NCBI GenBank assembly: GCA_022575985.1
Contig: JAKSXM010000247.1
Span: 1,263,501 to 1,327,500 of the forward strand
Source of the DNA: Anagrus nilaparvatae
Taxonomy: Eukaryota; Arthropoda; Insecta; Hymenoptera; Mymaridae
Direction: 5' to 3'
Length of the DNA: 64,000 nt
Shown here one piece after another: positions 25,783 through 36,190 of this stretch. A program made the translations under genes and the position numbers. Below the pieces are notes generated by a model. It saw only the letters and a list, made by a program, of their open reading frames with translations, was not told where the DNA came from and did not search any database. How positions within the stretch are numbered: the first letter of the stretch is position 1; every line of letters begins with the position of its first letter.

Positions 25783-26612
25783 CCCTCCATGGGGTCACTG
25801 TATCGATATCGTCACCTAGCAGCTAACGACGTCGCTGTATCTCAGACATGGGCAATTAGTCGGCAGTTAGTTTCCCATCCTAAAAAAACTTGTAACCTTT
25901 ATATATGAACACCTGCCAAGCCGCGTCCGTATCGGTTTAGCAGCTTAGCCGTAATGTCAGTGTAAATTTGGAACGTGTACAACATTGACAAATGAATTTT
26001 TCATAATAAACACGTGTTTTAGCCCCAAAAAAGTGCCAGAAATTACAATTTGGCTTAGATCTTACTCGAGAATTGATCCGGAACCTAAAAAAGTCTTTAG
26101 AACGTGAGAGCAAGCCAATTCGTTTCGTTCATAAAAAAGTTCATCTACAAATAATTTGTTTCAACATTTAATGCCCCTAAAGGGGTGTACGCCCATAAAA
26201 CCTTCAATTTTTTGAAATTTTTGAAATCGAAAAAAATCCATTTTTCAGGTTGCAAAATAAATATGGTTTTTGCAAAGGAGCTAAATCTGGAGATTTTTTT
26301 TTTTGAAGATATATATGTGAAGATTAAATTCCTAGAATATTTTCCCTTAATAGCAATTAGGGCAGGAGATATAAATTTTGGACTCAAAATTGAAAAAATG
26401 CTCTTTTTCAGCCGTTCTGGAATTTTTCCCAGAAAATTCAGCGGACAATTTGGCCTAGAACCTTCTTTATTCTTTAATTGAAATGTTTGGCTAAAACTTT
26501 AAAAAAAAATTTCGGTCAAAAATTATTTTTAAAGTGGTTAAAAAATGGTTCCGGCTATATCGATACAGTGACCCCAAACGTGGGGGTAAAAAAACAGTGA
26601 CCCCATGGAGAG
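25783..26612. mobile_element. piggyBac-type (TTAA) element nested in the hAT foldback, 830 bp
   Basis: Terminal repeats are CCCTCCATGGGGTCACTG on the left and CTCTCCATGGGGTCACTG as the inverse of the right, flanked by TTAA at 25779-25782 and 26613-26616. The equivalent place in the uninterrupted left arm of the host hAT element (near 24380) has a single uninterrupted TTTAAA-type sequence, so the empty site can be read directly. TTAA duplication plus CCC-type ends is the piggyBac signature. Inside, near 26015-26180 on the + strand, is a Lys/Arg-rich open stretch of about 50 codons (containing KSLERESKPIRFVHKKVHL) that could be a transposase remnant, but I do not recognise it. No full transposase is present. 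Confidence 0.85.
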
Positions 26613-27571
26613 TTAAGTTGTAAGAAAAAAAAAGCGCTAAATAATGTCAGTTTTTTGATGAATATGGCCAAAAATCATGCTAGGGCTTAATTTTTTTTTA
26701 AATCCGACTTCGGATTCGAAACCTACGACCTCAAAAATATAAGACCAGGTATTCTATAATAAAATTTTTTATTTTTTTTGCTAAAAATTATGCAGCTGAA
26801 ATAATTAAAAAATATCCGTAAATCTTGACATTATTGGAGGAATGGGTAATAAATAAAATTTAAATGAAAATAAAACCGATGCCACCCTACCCGAAGCTTT
26901 GCTATAATCATATAAGTATTCATAGTCATTTTTCTGATAGTTTATAGCAACGACGAAAAATTCAAAAATCATTTAATGTTTATTATATTTAATATAGGTA
27001 GTATTTATCACCTTTTTAACAACAGATAAGCAAATCATGAGAGAAGTTAAAAATACCTAAGATTCAGCAGTAAATCTTATATACATTTAATAATGCTTCC
27101 CAATATATAAAGACTTCTCTTTTTAAATAATTAAATCATTTTAAAAGAAATAATTTGTATAAACCGTAACTCGAATTAAAATGAAGAATTCAGTACTTAG
27201 TTAAAATGCAGATAAGGGAGGAATAAAGTGCAACATTTTCAAAATAGTGCAAATGGCACGTTATATAGTCATAATTAGTACGCGATACTGCGATAAACGA
27301 GACACGATAAGTATCGTATCGAAAATTTTTCGATACCGATCAAAATCTATCGTGTATCGGAAATTTTTTCGATACACGATACATTTGTATCGCGTATCGG
27401 AAAAATTTTCGATACACGATACAAATGTATCGGGTATCGAAAAATTATTCGATAAAAAAAGTATCGTAATTAGTATCGCCCTAAAATAGCGATAGAAAAT
27501 ACAAAAAATATCGGTATCTTTTACGTATCGGGTACTGAAAGTATCGCGATATGCCCAACCCTGCTTTGTAC

Positions 27572-28064
27572 TGAAAACTATAGTTCATAACAACAGATAT
27601 GTTATCTAAATCATCATTTTGTTTAAATTATTTGCCTATATTTTTTGAGGAAGTTCAGTTCCAATGATTTATCAGTATATAATTTTACAGATAAACGTAA
27701 TATAAAAATTGCATTTTAAAATAAAAATTAAATAAAAATTAAATATTTCTAGCAAATTATTAATTATTTCTTCATTATAAAAATCTACGATATTAAATAT
27801 TTGATTAATAAGAAAATTAATTTATACTTTAATTTGTTCTCAAAAATTTTAAATAAAGTATTTTTATTTTTTTATTTATTTTCTTCAATCCATTTATTTA
27901 ATCTTTAATTCTCTGAAACGAAATGATATCGGTAATGAATTATAAAAATTTAGTTAAAAAATAAATCCTTAAGAAGCAGAACAGTATGACTTGAAAAATT
28001 TAATAAAAAATAATTTTTATCTTTAAAATTATTCAGTTGAAATAACAGTTATAACTATTCAAAC
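27572..28064 (+). promoter_or_regulatory. Upstream region of Tret1-like gene A
   Basis: AT-rich 490 bp between the hAT target duplication and the start codon of gene A. It presumably holds the 5' UTR and promoter; no clear core element can be pointed to. Confidence 0.3.
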
Positions 28065-30894
28065 ATGTTGGGTTTAGGTGTTTTTGAGCTTTTTAATAAA
28101 AAAATAAGATATTCACAATGGTTTGCCGGAACAGGTGGTGAGTAAATAATATGCACATTTATTAACCTATTATTGCAATAAAATTTTCTTATAAAAATTG
28201 TCATGAAAATTTTGAAAATTTTGGGTTTATATAAGAACTGGTTTTAAATAATAACTAATTTTTTTCATAATATTTTTTTCCGTTGTAAAAAAATTTCTTA
28301 ATTTTGTGTACTCCTTTTTCTTATCTTAAAAAATTTAGAAAACTTCTTAATAAACATTTATAAAAAATGAAAATGTTGATAATAATTTTTCTTATAAGTA
28401 TTATAAACATTTATATCTCAACTTTGTTACCCTATAAATTAGCGCAACGTAACCAGTTGCATTCTAATATTTATGCCAAATAATGCGTATCTTTGCGAGT
28501 CTTATTTTAGCTTCAACTTTTTATTTAAAAAAGAACAGAGATATTTCTGAAAAATGGTTTTTGGAAATGACTTTTTGGCAGAAATGATAGTACATATATA
28601 CGTTTCTTAAATAATTTTCTCAATCTCTACATCCAAAGTTTCCAATAAATCGTAGCAACATGTTTCATGATCGCTAGTTGTGTTAAAAAAGAAACCAGTT
28701 TCAAGTGTTTTTTCTGTCTGTTGAAACCTGAAAATTTAAGAATAGCGATTATCGCACCTTGCCAATGTGAGGAATGAAGTTTTTGACCAAGAGATCAATA
28801 AAAAACAAATATTTTAAAATTTTATTAAATTTGACTTAAATATTATTAAAATTATTATTTAAAATTATTAATAATTAATTAAACACAATCTGGATAATCG
28901 CTATAAGGTGCTGTGCTTGAATTTTGCTTGGATTGTAAATAGGGGGCTTGCATGGGTTGGAATTTTAATGATTTTTTTGCATAATTTAAATATAGATCAA
29001 AAAATATTAGACACGTATTTTTTTATTTCTCAGAAAACTGATAATTAAAAAAGTGATGACGTCACACCTACCGTATACAAATACATTGTTACTTCAAACT
29101 TCTGAAGAAAATGTGGTTTTTGAAACCTCTATAACTCCGTTAATTTTTGTAATTTCAAAAATAAAAAAATACGTTTCTAATATTTTTGTATGCAATTTCA
29201 GATTATGCACAAAATTTTGACCCATGCAAGCCCCCTAATATTGAATTAAAACATTAAAAAAATTCAAGCACAGCAACTTGAAAGTGATATTCTTATTTTT
29301 TTACACCTCTAAAATAAAAATTTTCTTACAAAGCGTCGTGTATACAACGAAATGAAGCAGAGTATTATTTAATAAATCTGTGATAAAATTTATTTATTTA
29401 AGATATTTATATTTTTAATCTTGTTTTCTTATTAATTTAATAATAAATTTTTATTATCTAAACATTTCAAAGTCAAAGTTAATTGAAATTTTTTTAAAAT
29501 TTTATTTATTTTAATTAATAATTGATAAATTTAGAATTTTTATATTAAATAATAAATGATTTTTTACAGCATTTTTGCTAATGGTTCAGATGGGTGGACT
29601 TTTTGGCTGGTCTTCGCCTTATCTTAAACGCTATGAAGCAAATGAATTTGGAATTCAAATAACTGAAAAGCAGTCATCATGGATAGCATCGCTATTAAAT
29701 TTAGGATGTGTTATTGGTGCAATAATTGGTCCAACAGTAGCACAAAATTGGGGCAGTAAACGTGCAGCTTTTTCTTCAGTATTTCCATTTGCCTTAAGTT
29801 GGACTATTTTAATATTAGCAAATTCAGTATCATGGTTATGCTTATGCAGGTTGATTGGAGGACTGGGTATGGGAATAGCACTTAGTTCTTTTCCACTTTT
29901 TCTTGGAGAAGTTTCAATTCCGAAAAATCGCGGTAGTATTATAAATTTAGCATTTTGTGGTTCATTAACAGGAATAAGCTTAGGAAATTATTTAGGATAC
30001 AGGTTATTGCCAACTATGTACAGTACGTGTTTTTTAATACTATGTTTAATAAAAATTTTAATATTTTCAACATGTTATAATTCTCCTCAATATTTGGTAA
30101 AATGTGGAGAATTAGAAGCAGCTAAAAGATCTTTAAAATGGTATTATGGTACAGGAAATGTAGAAAACGAATTACATGATATGATAAAATATGTTGATTC
30201 ATTAAAAAATAATAGTTTCAAAGAAAATTTAAAATGTTTGGCCCAACCATATATGAAAAAAATGTTTATCTTAACGATATTTTTATTTATATTTAAAGCA
30301 ATCTGTGGTTTAAATTCTGTATTCATGTATATCGGAATTATCCTTGGTAGAGCTAAATTAGCTACAATTGACCCTTCATTAGCTGCAACTTGTATTAATT
30401 TAATAGTCACAATAATGGCTTTTTTAACTACAAACTTAATAGATAAATTCGGAAGAAAAAAATTACTTTTATTTTCAAGCATTGGTATCTCATTGTCAAT
30501 CTCTTGCTTAGCCACATACTTCTTATTAATTGATATGAATTTGAATCATACTCACCTTCAATGGCTTCCAGTTATTTCTATGTTTTTTTTCGCAATATCT
30601 CTTCGTTTTGGTCTTCTTCCCATACCTAGTACTTTTTTAAGTGAAGTATTTCCGTCAAATATTAAATGCACAGTTGCTTGTATTGTAAATATTATCGATG
30701 GAGTTTTTGGATTTTTGGCATCTAAAATGTATCAACCAGGAGTTGATGTCATGGGAGAAGCTTTAGAATTGTATTTACATGCATTTCTTGCTTTTCTTAT
30801 AATCCCTTTTATTATATTTATTATGCCTGAAACAAAAGGCAAATCGTTACAACAAATTCAAGAAGAATTTTCAAGAGTAGATAGTAAAAAATAA
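28065..30894 (+). CDS. Tret1-like sugar transporter A (MFS, 2 exons, complete, 465 aa)
   Basis: Exon 1 is 28065-28137 (ATG, 24 codons plus one base, ending ..SQWFAGTG). A 1432 bp intron with a GTGAGT donor and TTTTTACAG acceptor follows. Exon 2 is 29570-30894. The short first exon restores the start of TM1 (GAFLLMVQMGGLFGWSSPYL), which a single-exon reading from 29575 would lose. The protein is a twelve-helix major-facilitator sugar transporter of the insect facilitated-trehalose-transporter (Tret1) family. Family marks include GGLGMGIALSSFPLFLGEVS (about 120-139), the DKFGRKK loop and PETKGKSLQQIQEEF (about 444-458). Canonical PESP after TM6 is NSPQ, and the loop 2-3 motif is NWGSKRA instead of D-x-x-GRR, so substrate cannot be inferred with confidence. 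Family members move trehalose or other sugars across the plasma membrane by facilitated diffusion. An AATAAA lies at 30949-30954. Confidence 0.9.
28941..29236. mobile_element. ~295 bp TA-flanked MITE in the intron of Tret1-like gene A
   Basis: The ends GGGGGCTTGCATGGGT and ACCCATGCAAGCCCCC (with a one-base deviation inside) are flanked by TA on both sides (28940-28941 and 29236-29237). This suggests Tc1/mariner-type target use. The interior is AT-rich and non-coding, apart from a small GTGATGACGTCACACC palindrome. It sits in the single intron of gene A and does not affect the coding sequence. Confidence 0.7.
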
Positions 30895-31221
30895 ATCTCT
30901 GGAAAAATTTAAGGAAAAAATACTCATTAATAGAAATACTCATACTAAAATAAAAGATAATTTTATGTTAAAAAAGGTCATTATAAAATCCTCCTCAGAT
31001 TATATTGCCAAACACCTCAGGTTTCAAAAATCCAAAAGTTTTCGAATAGATAAATCGTTCGCGTTAACAATTCTGGAATATTGAATCTATACTTATTGGT
31101 AGTTGGTATAATAAGGATTTTTTATAACAGGTGCAAAATATTTTTGACTATTTAAATCCTATCTACTTATAGCTTTCTCCAATATCATGAAATTTTATTA
31201 TTAGACTACATTTTGAAATCA

Positions 31222-31647
31222 CACTGTAAAAAGTAACTTTCTTATATTAACAAAAAAATTAGAACATTTTCAAAAAATTAGTAAATTTTCGAAAAAAATT
31301 GTAAATATTCGAAAAGAATCGTATAATTACTAAATTTAGTATATTAACAAAAAATTCGTGTATTCTCGATTTTTTTTTGTGAATTCGCAAGAAAAATTGA
31401 TAATTTACAACTTTTTTTCGACAGTTTTCAAAAAATAGTTGTAAATTTCAGAAAAATAGTTGTGAATTTACAACTTTTTTCGTAAAATCACAAAAAAAAT
31501 CGAGAATTCTCGAATTTTTCGAGAATATACTAAATTTAGTAAATTTACGATTTTTATCGTATATTTACAAAATTTTTTGAAAATTTACTAATTTTTTGAA
31601 AAAATTCTATTTTTTTTGTAAATTTAAGAAAGTTACTTTTTACAGTG
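31222..31647. mobile_element. CACTG-ended MITE, ~426 bp
   Basis: The terminal inverted repeat is CACTGTAAAAAGTAACTTTC. The flanks share a CA dinucleotide, giving a possible 2 bp duplication. The interior consists of short alternating phrases (GTAAATTTTCGAAAA, AGTTGTAAATTTC, ACTAAATTTAGTA) repeated in both orientations, so the element folds along much of its length. CACT-type ends with a 2 bp duplication hint at the CACTA/EnSpm group, but with so few copies this remains a guess. Confidence 0.65.
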
Positions 31648-32506
31648 CAGGTTTAAACTTTTTTAATTTTTCATCAAAATCAAAAATTTTGTGATCTAAC
31701 AAGAAAAACTTTCTGTATCAGAATCAAAAACAAGGATGTAGAAATTTTTTATGCATCATTAGACAATTGAAGTATGTTTGTAAAATTTATTTTAAAAAAT
31801 AACGTTTATGGTCACTTATTAGGCTTGGACAATTATTATTATTTTATATTAGTAAAATATCATCATGAAATGTTCGTTTTTTATAAAAATTATCATATTA
31901 TATATAAGCGCATTTCGATGTAAACATACACCACAACCCTCAACCAACTGAAAACTCGACAAGGAGTTGCAACATGAGTTGCATGGAGTTGCAGTGGAGT
32001 TTTCAGTTGATGGAAGGTTGATAAACCATCATCAGTACGAATTCATATGGTTAAAATGTGCTTGTTTTTAGGATAGGATAATACACAGGAGCAAGTGAGA
32101 CACAATAATTTAAAAATTAGTTATTTTGCTTGCTCTTTTTGATTTTCATATCCTAAAAATAAGCAAAGTACTAGTTATTATTATAATAAATTTTACATAA
32201 AATTTTGAGATTTTCTTTTTGAGAAGTTCTAATTTAAGTCCAGAAAAAACTTAGGACTCTAATATACGCGATTATTATTTAATTACAATTTCTTTTATAA
32301 TATTTACAAGTTTATATCTCGTTTGTATTATATATTTTGCTAATTAATTTTAATTCAGATATTTTATTAAATTAAATTTCAATATTTTAATTTTGTATAT
32401 ATATAGTGATCACTGAATTTGTAATAATCATTGATTAATTGTAATATACATATATACTAGAATGGACCTAGCTCCAAGGATTTTACTTTAAATTTTTAAA
32501 AACGAG

Positions 32507-32539
32507 TAAACATTATTATTATTATTATTATTATTATTA
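32507..32539 (+). repeat. (ATT)n microsatellite
   Basis: About eleven uninterrupted ATT units. Confidence 0.9.
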
Positions 32540-32650
32540 GACATTATTATTCATTGTAAGCACCTCAATTATTTCATTTAAATAACATGGGAATTTTGAC
32601 TAGTTTTCTAATTTTTTAAAAAGCTTGCAGAATGTTTTGAAAACCTGCCA

Positions 32651-33826
32651 ATACTACAGTCAAATCACGGTTTTGGTGGTATTGTTTGCGGTCGCTACCA
32701 GATTTGGTCTACTATAGGTTTTTTGGGTCGCTGAACACGAAAATTGGGGTCTTTTCTATGCGCAATTGGGACTTACTACCCCTAAAAGGAGTGTTTTCAC
32801 TACTTTTACTCTAGCCCTTCAATATTTTGTCTAATAGGGTTTTTTGGGTCACTGATCACAAAAATCGATGTCTTTTCGATTAAAACGTAACTCTTCAACC
32901 TTATACTAGCCAAAACTACTCCTAAAAGGGGCGCTTTCGCTATATTCGTTCTAGCCTTCTAAGATTTGATATAATAGGGTTTTTTAGGTCGCTGATCACA
33001 ATAAACAGCCCTTGAAGGGTTATTTTGAGGCATGCAGTGTATTCTGCAAATCGTGTAGAGGTCAGAGCTGCGAAAATTGTGAAAATAACTCTGACATAAA
33101 TTCAGAAAACACATGTGAGGAATTAGATACTTCCATTTTAGAGCCAAATATTAGTGTTGACTGTATTTATGATGATAGCTATTATAATATGGAGGATACA
33201 AGTGCACTCGGTCAAGAGTATGGAGTATGATTGATCGTATGTATTGTATAATGTTTGAAAAATGTCTCAAAAATTATTTTTTTTTGTACATTTTTGTACT
33301 TTTTTTAAAAGAGTACAATATGTAATTTGTAAATAAGAATAAAAAATCTTATTACTTAAAAATGTATGATTGATTTATTTATACCTTTCAAACCTTTTAG
33401 GAGTAGTTTTAGCAAATTTAAGGGTGAAGCCCTAATTTTTAATTTAAAAAAACGTGATTTTCGTGATCAGCGACCTAAAAAACCTTTTAAGATCAAATCT
33501 TAAAGGGCTAGAGTGAATGTTGCAAAAATACCCGTTTTAGGGGTAGTTTTGGCTAAATTAGGGGTGAGGAGTTAAGTTTTAATTGAAAAGACATCGATTT
33601 TTGTTATCAGCGACCCAAAAAACCCTATTCGGTCGAATCGAGGGATAGAGCGAAAGTAGCGAAAACAACCCTTGTAGGGGTAGTTTTGGCCAATTTAAGG
33701 GTGAAGGGGTAATTTTTCATAGTTATAACTTCAATATTCGTGATCAGCGACCCCAAAAACCTATAGTAGACCAAATCTGGTAGCGGCCACAAACAATACC
33801 ACCAAAATCGTGATTTGACTGGAGTA
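32651..33826 (+). mobile_element. 1.18 kb foldback element with CXC-like protein remnant
   Basis: The ends are inverted repeats of about 80 bp: TACTACAGTCAAATCACGGT on the left, and the inverse TACTCCAGTCAAATCACGAT on the right, both continuing through ACCAGATTTGGTCTAC. Each arm carries three evenly spaced copies of the TTTTTGGGTCGCTGATCACG motif: at about 32717, 32838 and 32979 on the left, and inverted at about 33463, 33604 and 33743 on the right. The centre (32991-33360) is the 3' end of a gene: a short Cys-rich frame followed by AATAAA-type sequence. A truncated relative begins at about 56775. No clear target duplication. Superfamily unassigned. Confidence 0.75.
32988..33230 (+). pseudogene. 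C-terminal fragment of a Cys-rich (CXC/tesmin-like) transposon protein
   Basis: The frame opens after TAG at 32985-32987 and ends with TGA at 33228-33230 (about 80 codons, no ATG at its head). It reads FEACSVFCKSCRGQSCENCE and then an acidic, Asn/Ser-rich tail. The spacing C-x3-C-x2-C-x4-C-x2-C resembles the last part of a tesmin/TSO1-type CXC domain, which occurs at the C-terminus of several uncharacterised insect transposon-encoded proteins. An AATAAA lies about 110 bp downstream (33338-33343), so this looks like a transposon gene's 3' end kept after internal deletion. The function and parent protein are unknown. The CXC reading is tentative. Confidence 0.5.
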
Positions 33827-35639
33827 TAATTGATGGTAAGTTATATATTTAAACGTATAAAAAAAGATTCCCAACCTCAAGTAGCAAAATAAAATATTTT
33901 TGAAGCGATACTACGTTTATTATTGTTAAAATAGCTCATTTAAACTTAATGAGTTTTCATTAAACCACTTATAAGTATTATTTAAGATCATATTAGCTGT
34001 ACTAGAATGACTGTATCTTCAATAAAAAGATTATATTTGTTTACTTTCTTTTTTAATCAATTATTTTAAACTGTTTAAAAAATGTATAAATCTTTTTACC
34101 GGGGGTTGAAATGGACCAACACTACCCCTTAAACTAAAAAAAGGTCATTGTATTTTATTTTTCAACTGGAGCAGTTTTCAAAAACAGTAATTTTTTCTGA
34201 TTTAAGTCCTTCTTCGCTATTTTCAGCCATTCTGGACCCTGGGTTTGGATTTAGTGACCTAAAAAACCTATAGTAGACTTATTAGAGCTGGAAAACTTTT
34301 CAAACTTAGACAATTTTATTTGAAAATTGATTTCAGTAATTTACGCAAGAAATCGTACTTTGGTCCTCCATTAGAGCCTAAATATTTATGATTTTAAAAA
34401 ATATTTGCAAATAAAAACCTTTATTACGTAATAATAAATTTTTTTATTTTATTTTTAAAAAAAACCGTCGTATGTGGACTTTGAATACAAAATAAAATAT
34501 AATTTATATGACGCGTTTCAGTATTGTAAATAACAATATTGTAAATAACAGATCTTACTTCTTAATTGCAATATTTACAATACCAAAACGCATCATATAA
34601 ATTATATTTTATTTTTACTAAGTCCATATATGGCGGTTTTTTTTTTAATAAAATAAAAAAATTTATTATTACATAATTTAGCATAAACATAAATACAATA
34701 CTTTCAATACAAACAAACGTAAAGTGTTATAAAATAATTTATCGAATGTATAATATTATTTGAAATAATTTTACATACTCTCAAGTCTACATTCTTTTTT
34801 GCTTTTAAGATCCCGATTGACCAAAATTCCAGGGGGCCAAAATTCTGAAAAAAATTTCAGTGGCCAAGACTCTGCACATCAAACCTTACCGAGTCAAAAG
34901 TGAACAATGTTTTATTTGTTATAGAAAAATATAAATGAGCATTTAAATTCAAGAAAAAAGTGAAATAACATTATGCAATTCAATAAAGTTCGCTGTAGTT
35001 TTTTTGATATAAGGAGTGTCAAAAAGTTTTGTAATTTGACAAAAATATCTTGAAAATTATTGTAAGCAATAAAAATTGTAGCGTGGTAAATTTTGGTAAA
35101 ATAATATTTATCGTTAAATTCTTTAAAATTATTCCCTAATCACCTTATTTGAAAATCATAATAGAATTATGAATGTTTTTTTAAATTAATTGTATTTTCG
35201 TGCGTCGAAATAGATGAGTGTAGTTTGACTTATGTGTGTTTGTATAAGTGATGTCGCGTTTAAGAGAGACATTCTTACACATAAAACAAATGTCAAATTC
35301 TATCACGCGAATATTGATAAACGAGAGAGAAGAGGACCGGAATTGATTTATTTGATAATATATGTAAATTATAGATGAAAAGTAGAGATCATAGTTCAGG
35401 CTCCTTTCACTTTTCGAAAACACTTTCGTTTTGGATCTCGTTTGAGCAAGTGCTCTAATTACGTATCATATTCATACGCTTTAATTGTTTTATTAATTTT
35501 ATGAAGCACATGCTTTCATTCCGGCACTTTTCTCGGCATTAAATTATTGAGTTCTCAAAGAAGTCAATTAGCGTGCACGCGTGAAAAATTAGTTGGCGAT
35601 GCTGTTGAACCAGGAGTCATCATCACCCTGAGGTAGCAG
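33827..35639. other. Intergenic sequence with small repeats; CpG-containing patch at its end
   Basis: No gene recognised. At 34250-34272 there is a single degenerate copy of the GGTCGCTGA motif. A palindromic repeat lies at 34424-34676 (separate entry). From about 35200 to 35640 the sequence becomes less AT-rich with several CG dinucleotides (GTGCACGCGTG near 35573). This could be a promoter or UTR of an unidentified gene. Confidence 0.45.
34424..34676. repeat. ~250 bp foldback repeat (MITE-like)
   Basis: The arms pair through ACGTAATAATAAATTTTTTT / AAAAATTTATTATTACATAA, through TATAATTTATATGACGCGTT and its inverse near 34590-34610, and through repeated ATTGTAAATA phrases in the loop. No coding capacity; target duplication not resolved. 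Confidence 0.7.
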
Positions 35640-35643
35640 TTAA

Positions 35644-36005
35644 GGGGACACAGAACCAAAAAAATTTTAAAATCAGTTTTTTTGATTTTTAACAAAATTT
35701 ATTGATTAAATTAAAAAAAAAAGAGTCTCATGTCCTCCGCAATAAAAAAACACATCAAATCAGTCTAAAAAAAATTTTGAATTTTATCAACCCTTCGAGA
35801 ATTTTTGGAATTTCGGAAATTTAGAATTTTTTTCGAATTTCCGAAAATTCTCAAAGGGATGGTAATATTTAAAATTTTTTTTAGACTGGTTTGATGTGTT
35901 TTTTTATTGCGGAGGGCATGAGACTCTTTTTTTTTTAATTTAATCAATAAATTCTGTTAAAAATCAAAAAAACTGATTTTAAAATTTTTTTGGTTCTGTG
36001 TCCCC
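35644..36005. mobile_element. ~360 bp full-length hairpin MITE
   Basis: The ends are GGGGACACAGAACCAAAAAA and its inverse. Pairing extends to a loop of roughly 20 nt near 35823. TTAA lies directly to the left (35640-35643) and, two bases after the right end, at 36008-36011, so TTAA-type insertion is possible but the two extra T bases leave it open. No coding capacity. It interrupts a less AT-rich patch. Confidence 0.75.
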
Positions 36006-36190
36006 TTTTAACCGGAAAACGAGGAGTGTATCCAGATCATTCGCGAGCTGACGAGTTTTATGCGAGGCGGAGAGATGCTTGGAGACATTGTGCTTGGAAA
36101 TTGCAATTAGCGAATAGCGTTCACGAGATCCGGAAGGTTAATTCTTATTTTATTGTCATAAATTTCGAAATCCTTATAAGGTAAAATTAT
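36006..36190 (+). other. GC-rich patch with short open frame, possibly an exon
   Basis: Immediately right of the MITE, about 130 bp is much richer in GC and CpG than its surroundings and stays open in one frame (reading RGVYPDHSRADEFYARRRDA and onward to HEIRK). It ends at AAGGTTAAT, which could serve as a weak splice donor. I do not recognise the peptide. It may be an exon or 5' UTR of a gene whose other exons are not visible here, or simply conserved non-coding DNA. Confidence 0.25.

Larger units (their letters stand above)
23441..27563. mobile_element. Giant (4.1 kb) foldback hAT element with perfect 8 bp TSD
   Basis: The termini are CAGGGTTGGGCAATATCG on the left and, as the inverse on the right, CAGGGTTGGGCATATCGCG. 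A perfect 8 bp duplication, CTTTGTAC, lies at 23433-23440 and 27564-27571. Both features are diagnostic of the hAT superfamily. The arms pair over most of the element; the 80-codon frames at 23504-23746 and 27247-27489 translate identically because they are the same DNA in inverse. Subterminal regions are packed with TATCGA/CGATAC heptamer-like repeats. The central hairpin (25168-25405) and matched blocks at 24545-25170 and 25405-25600 suggest that the palindrome originally ran to its centre, with later insertions in each arm. No transposase was found. The right arm is interrupted by an 830 bp TTAA-flanked element. Confidence 0.92.
30895..32650. other. 3' flank of Tret1-like gene A and AT-rich intergenic DNA
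   Basis: The first part is the 3' UTR of gene A. At 31222-31647 there is a CACTG-ended MITE (separate entry). At about 31930-32025 a short imperfect hairpin has arms CAACCAACTGAAAACTC / GAGTTTTCAGTTGATGG, with repeated GAGTTGCA units in its loop. At 32507-32539 there is an ATT microsatellite. No gene recognised. Confidence 0.55.

Noticed and set aside
26145..26481. Overlapping 80- and 98-codon frames inside the TTAA element
   Set aside because: They overlap on opposite strands, have low-complexity Phe/Lys content and show no transposase motif.
23504..27489. Two identical 80-codon proteins (23504-23746 minus, 27247-27489 plus)
   Set aside because: They are the TATCG-rich subterminal arms of the hAT foldback read in inverse. 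They are identical because the arms are palindromic, not because a gene is duplicated.
30144..30515. 123-codon minus-strand frame
   Set aside because: Antisense shadow of the Tret1-like gene A exon.
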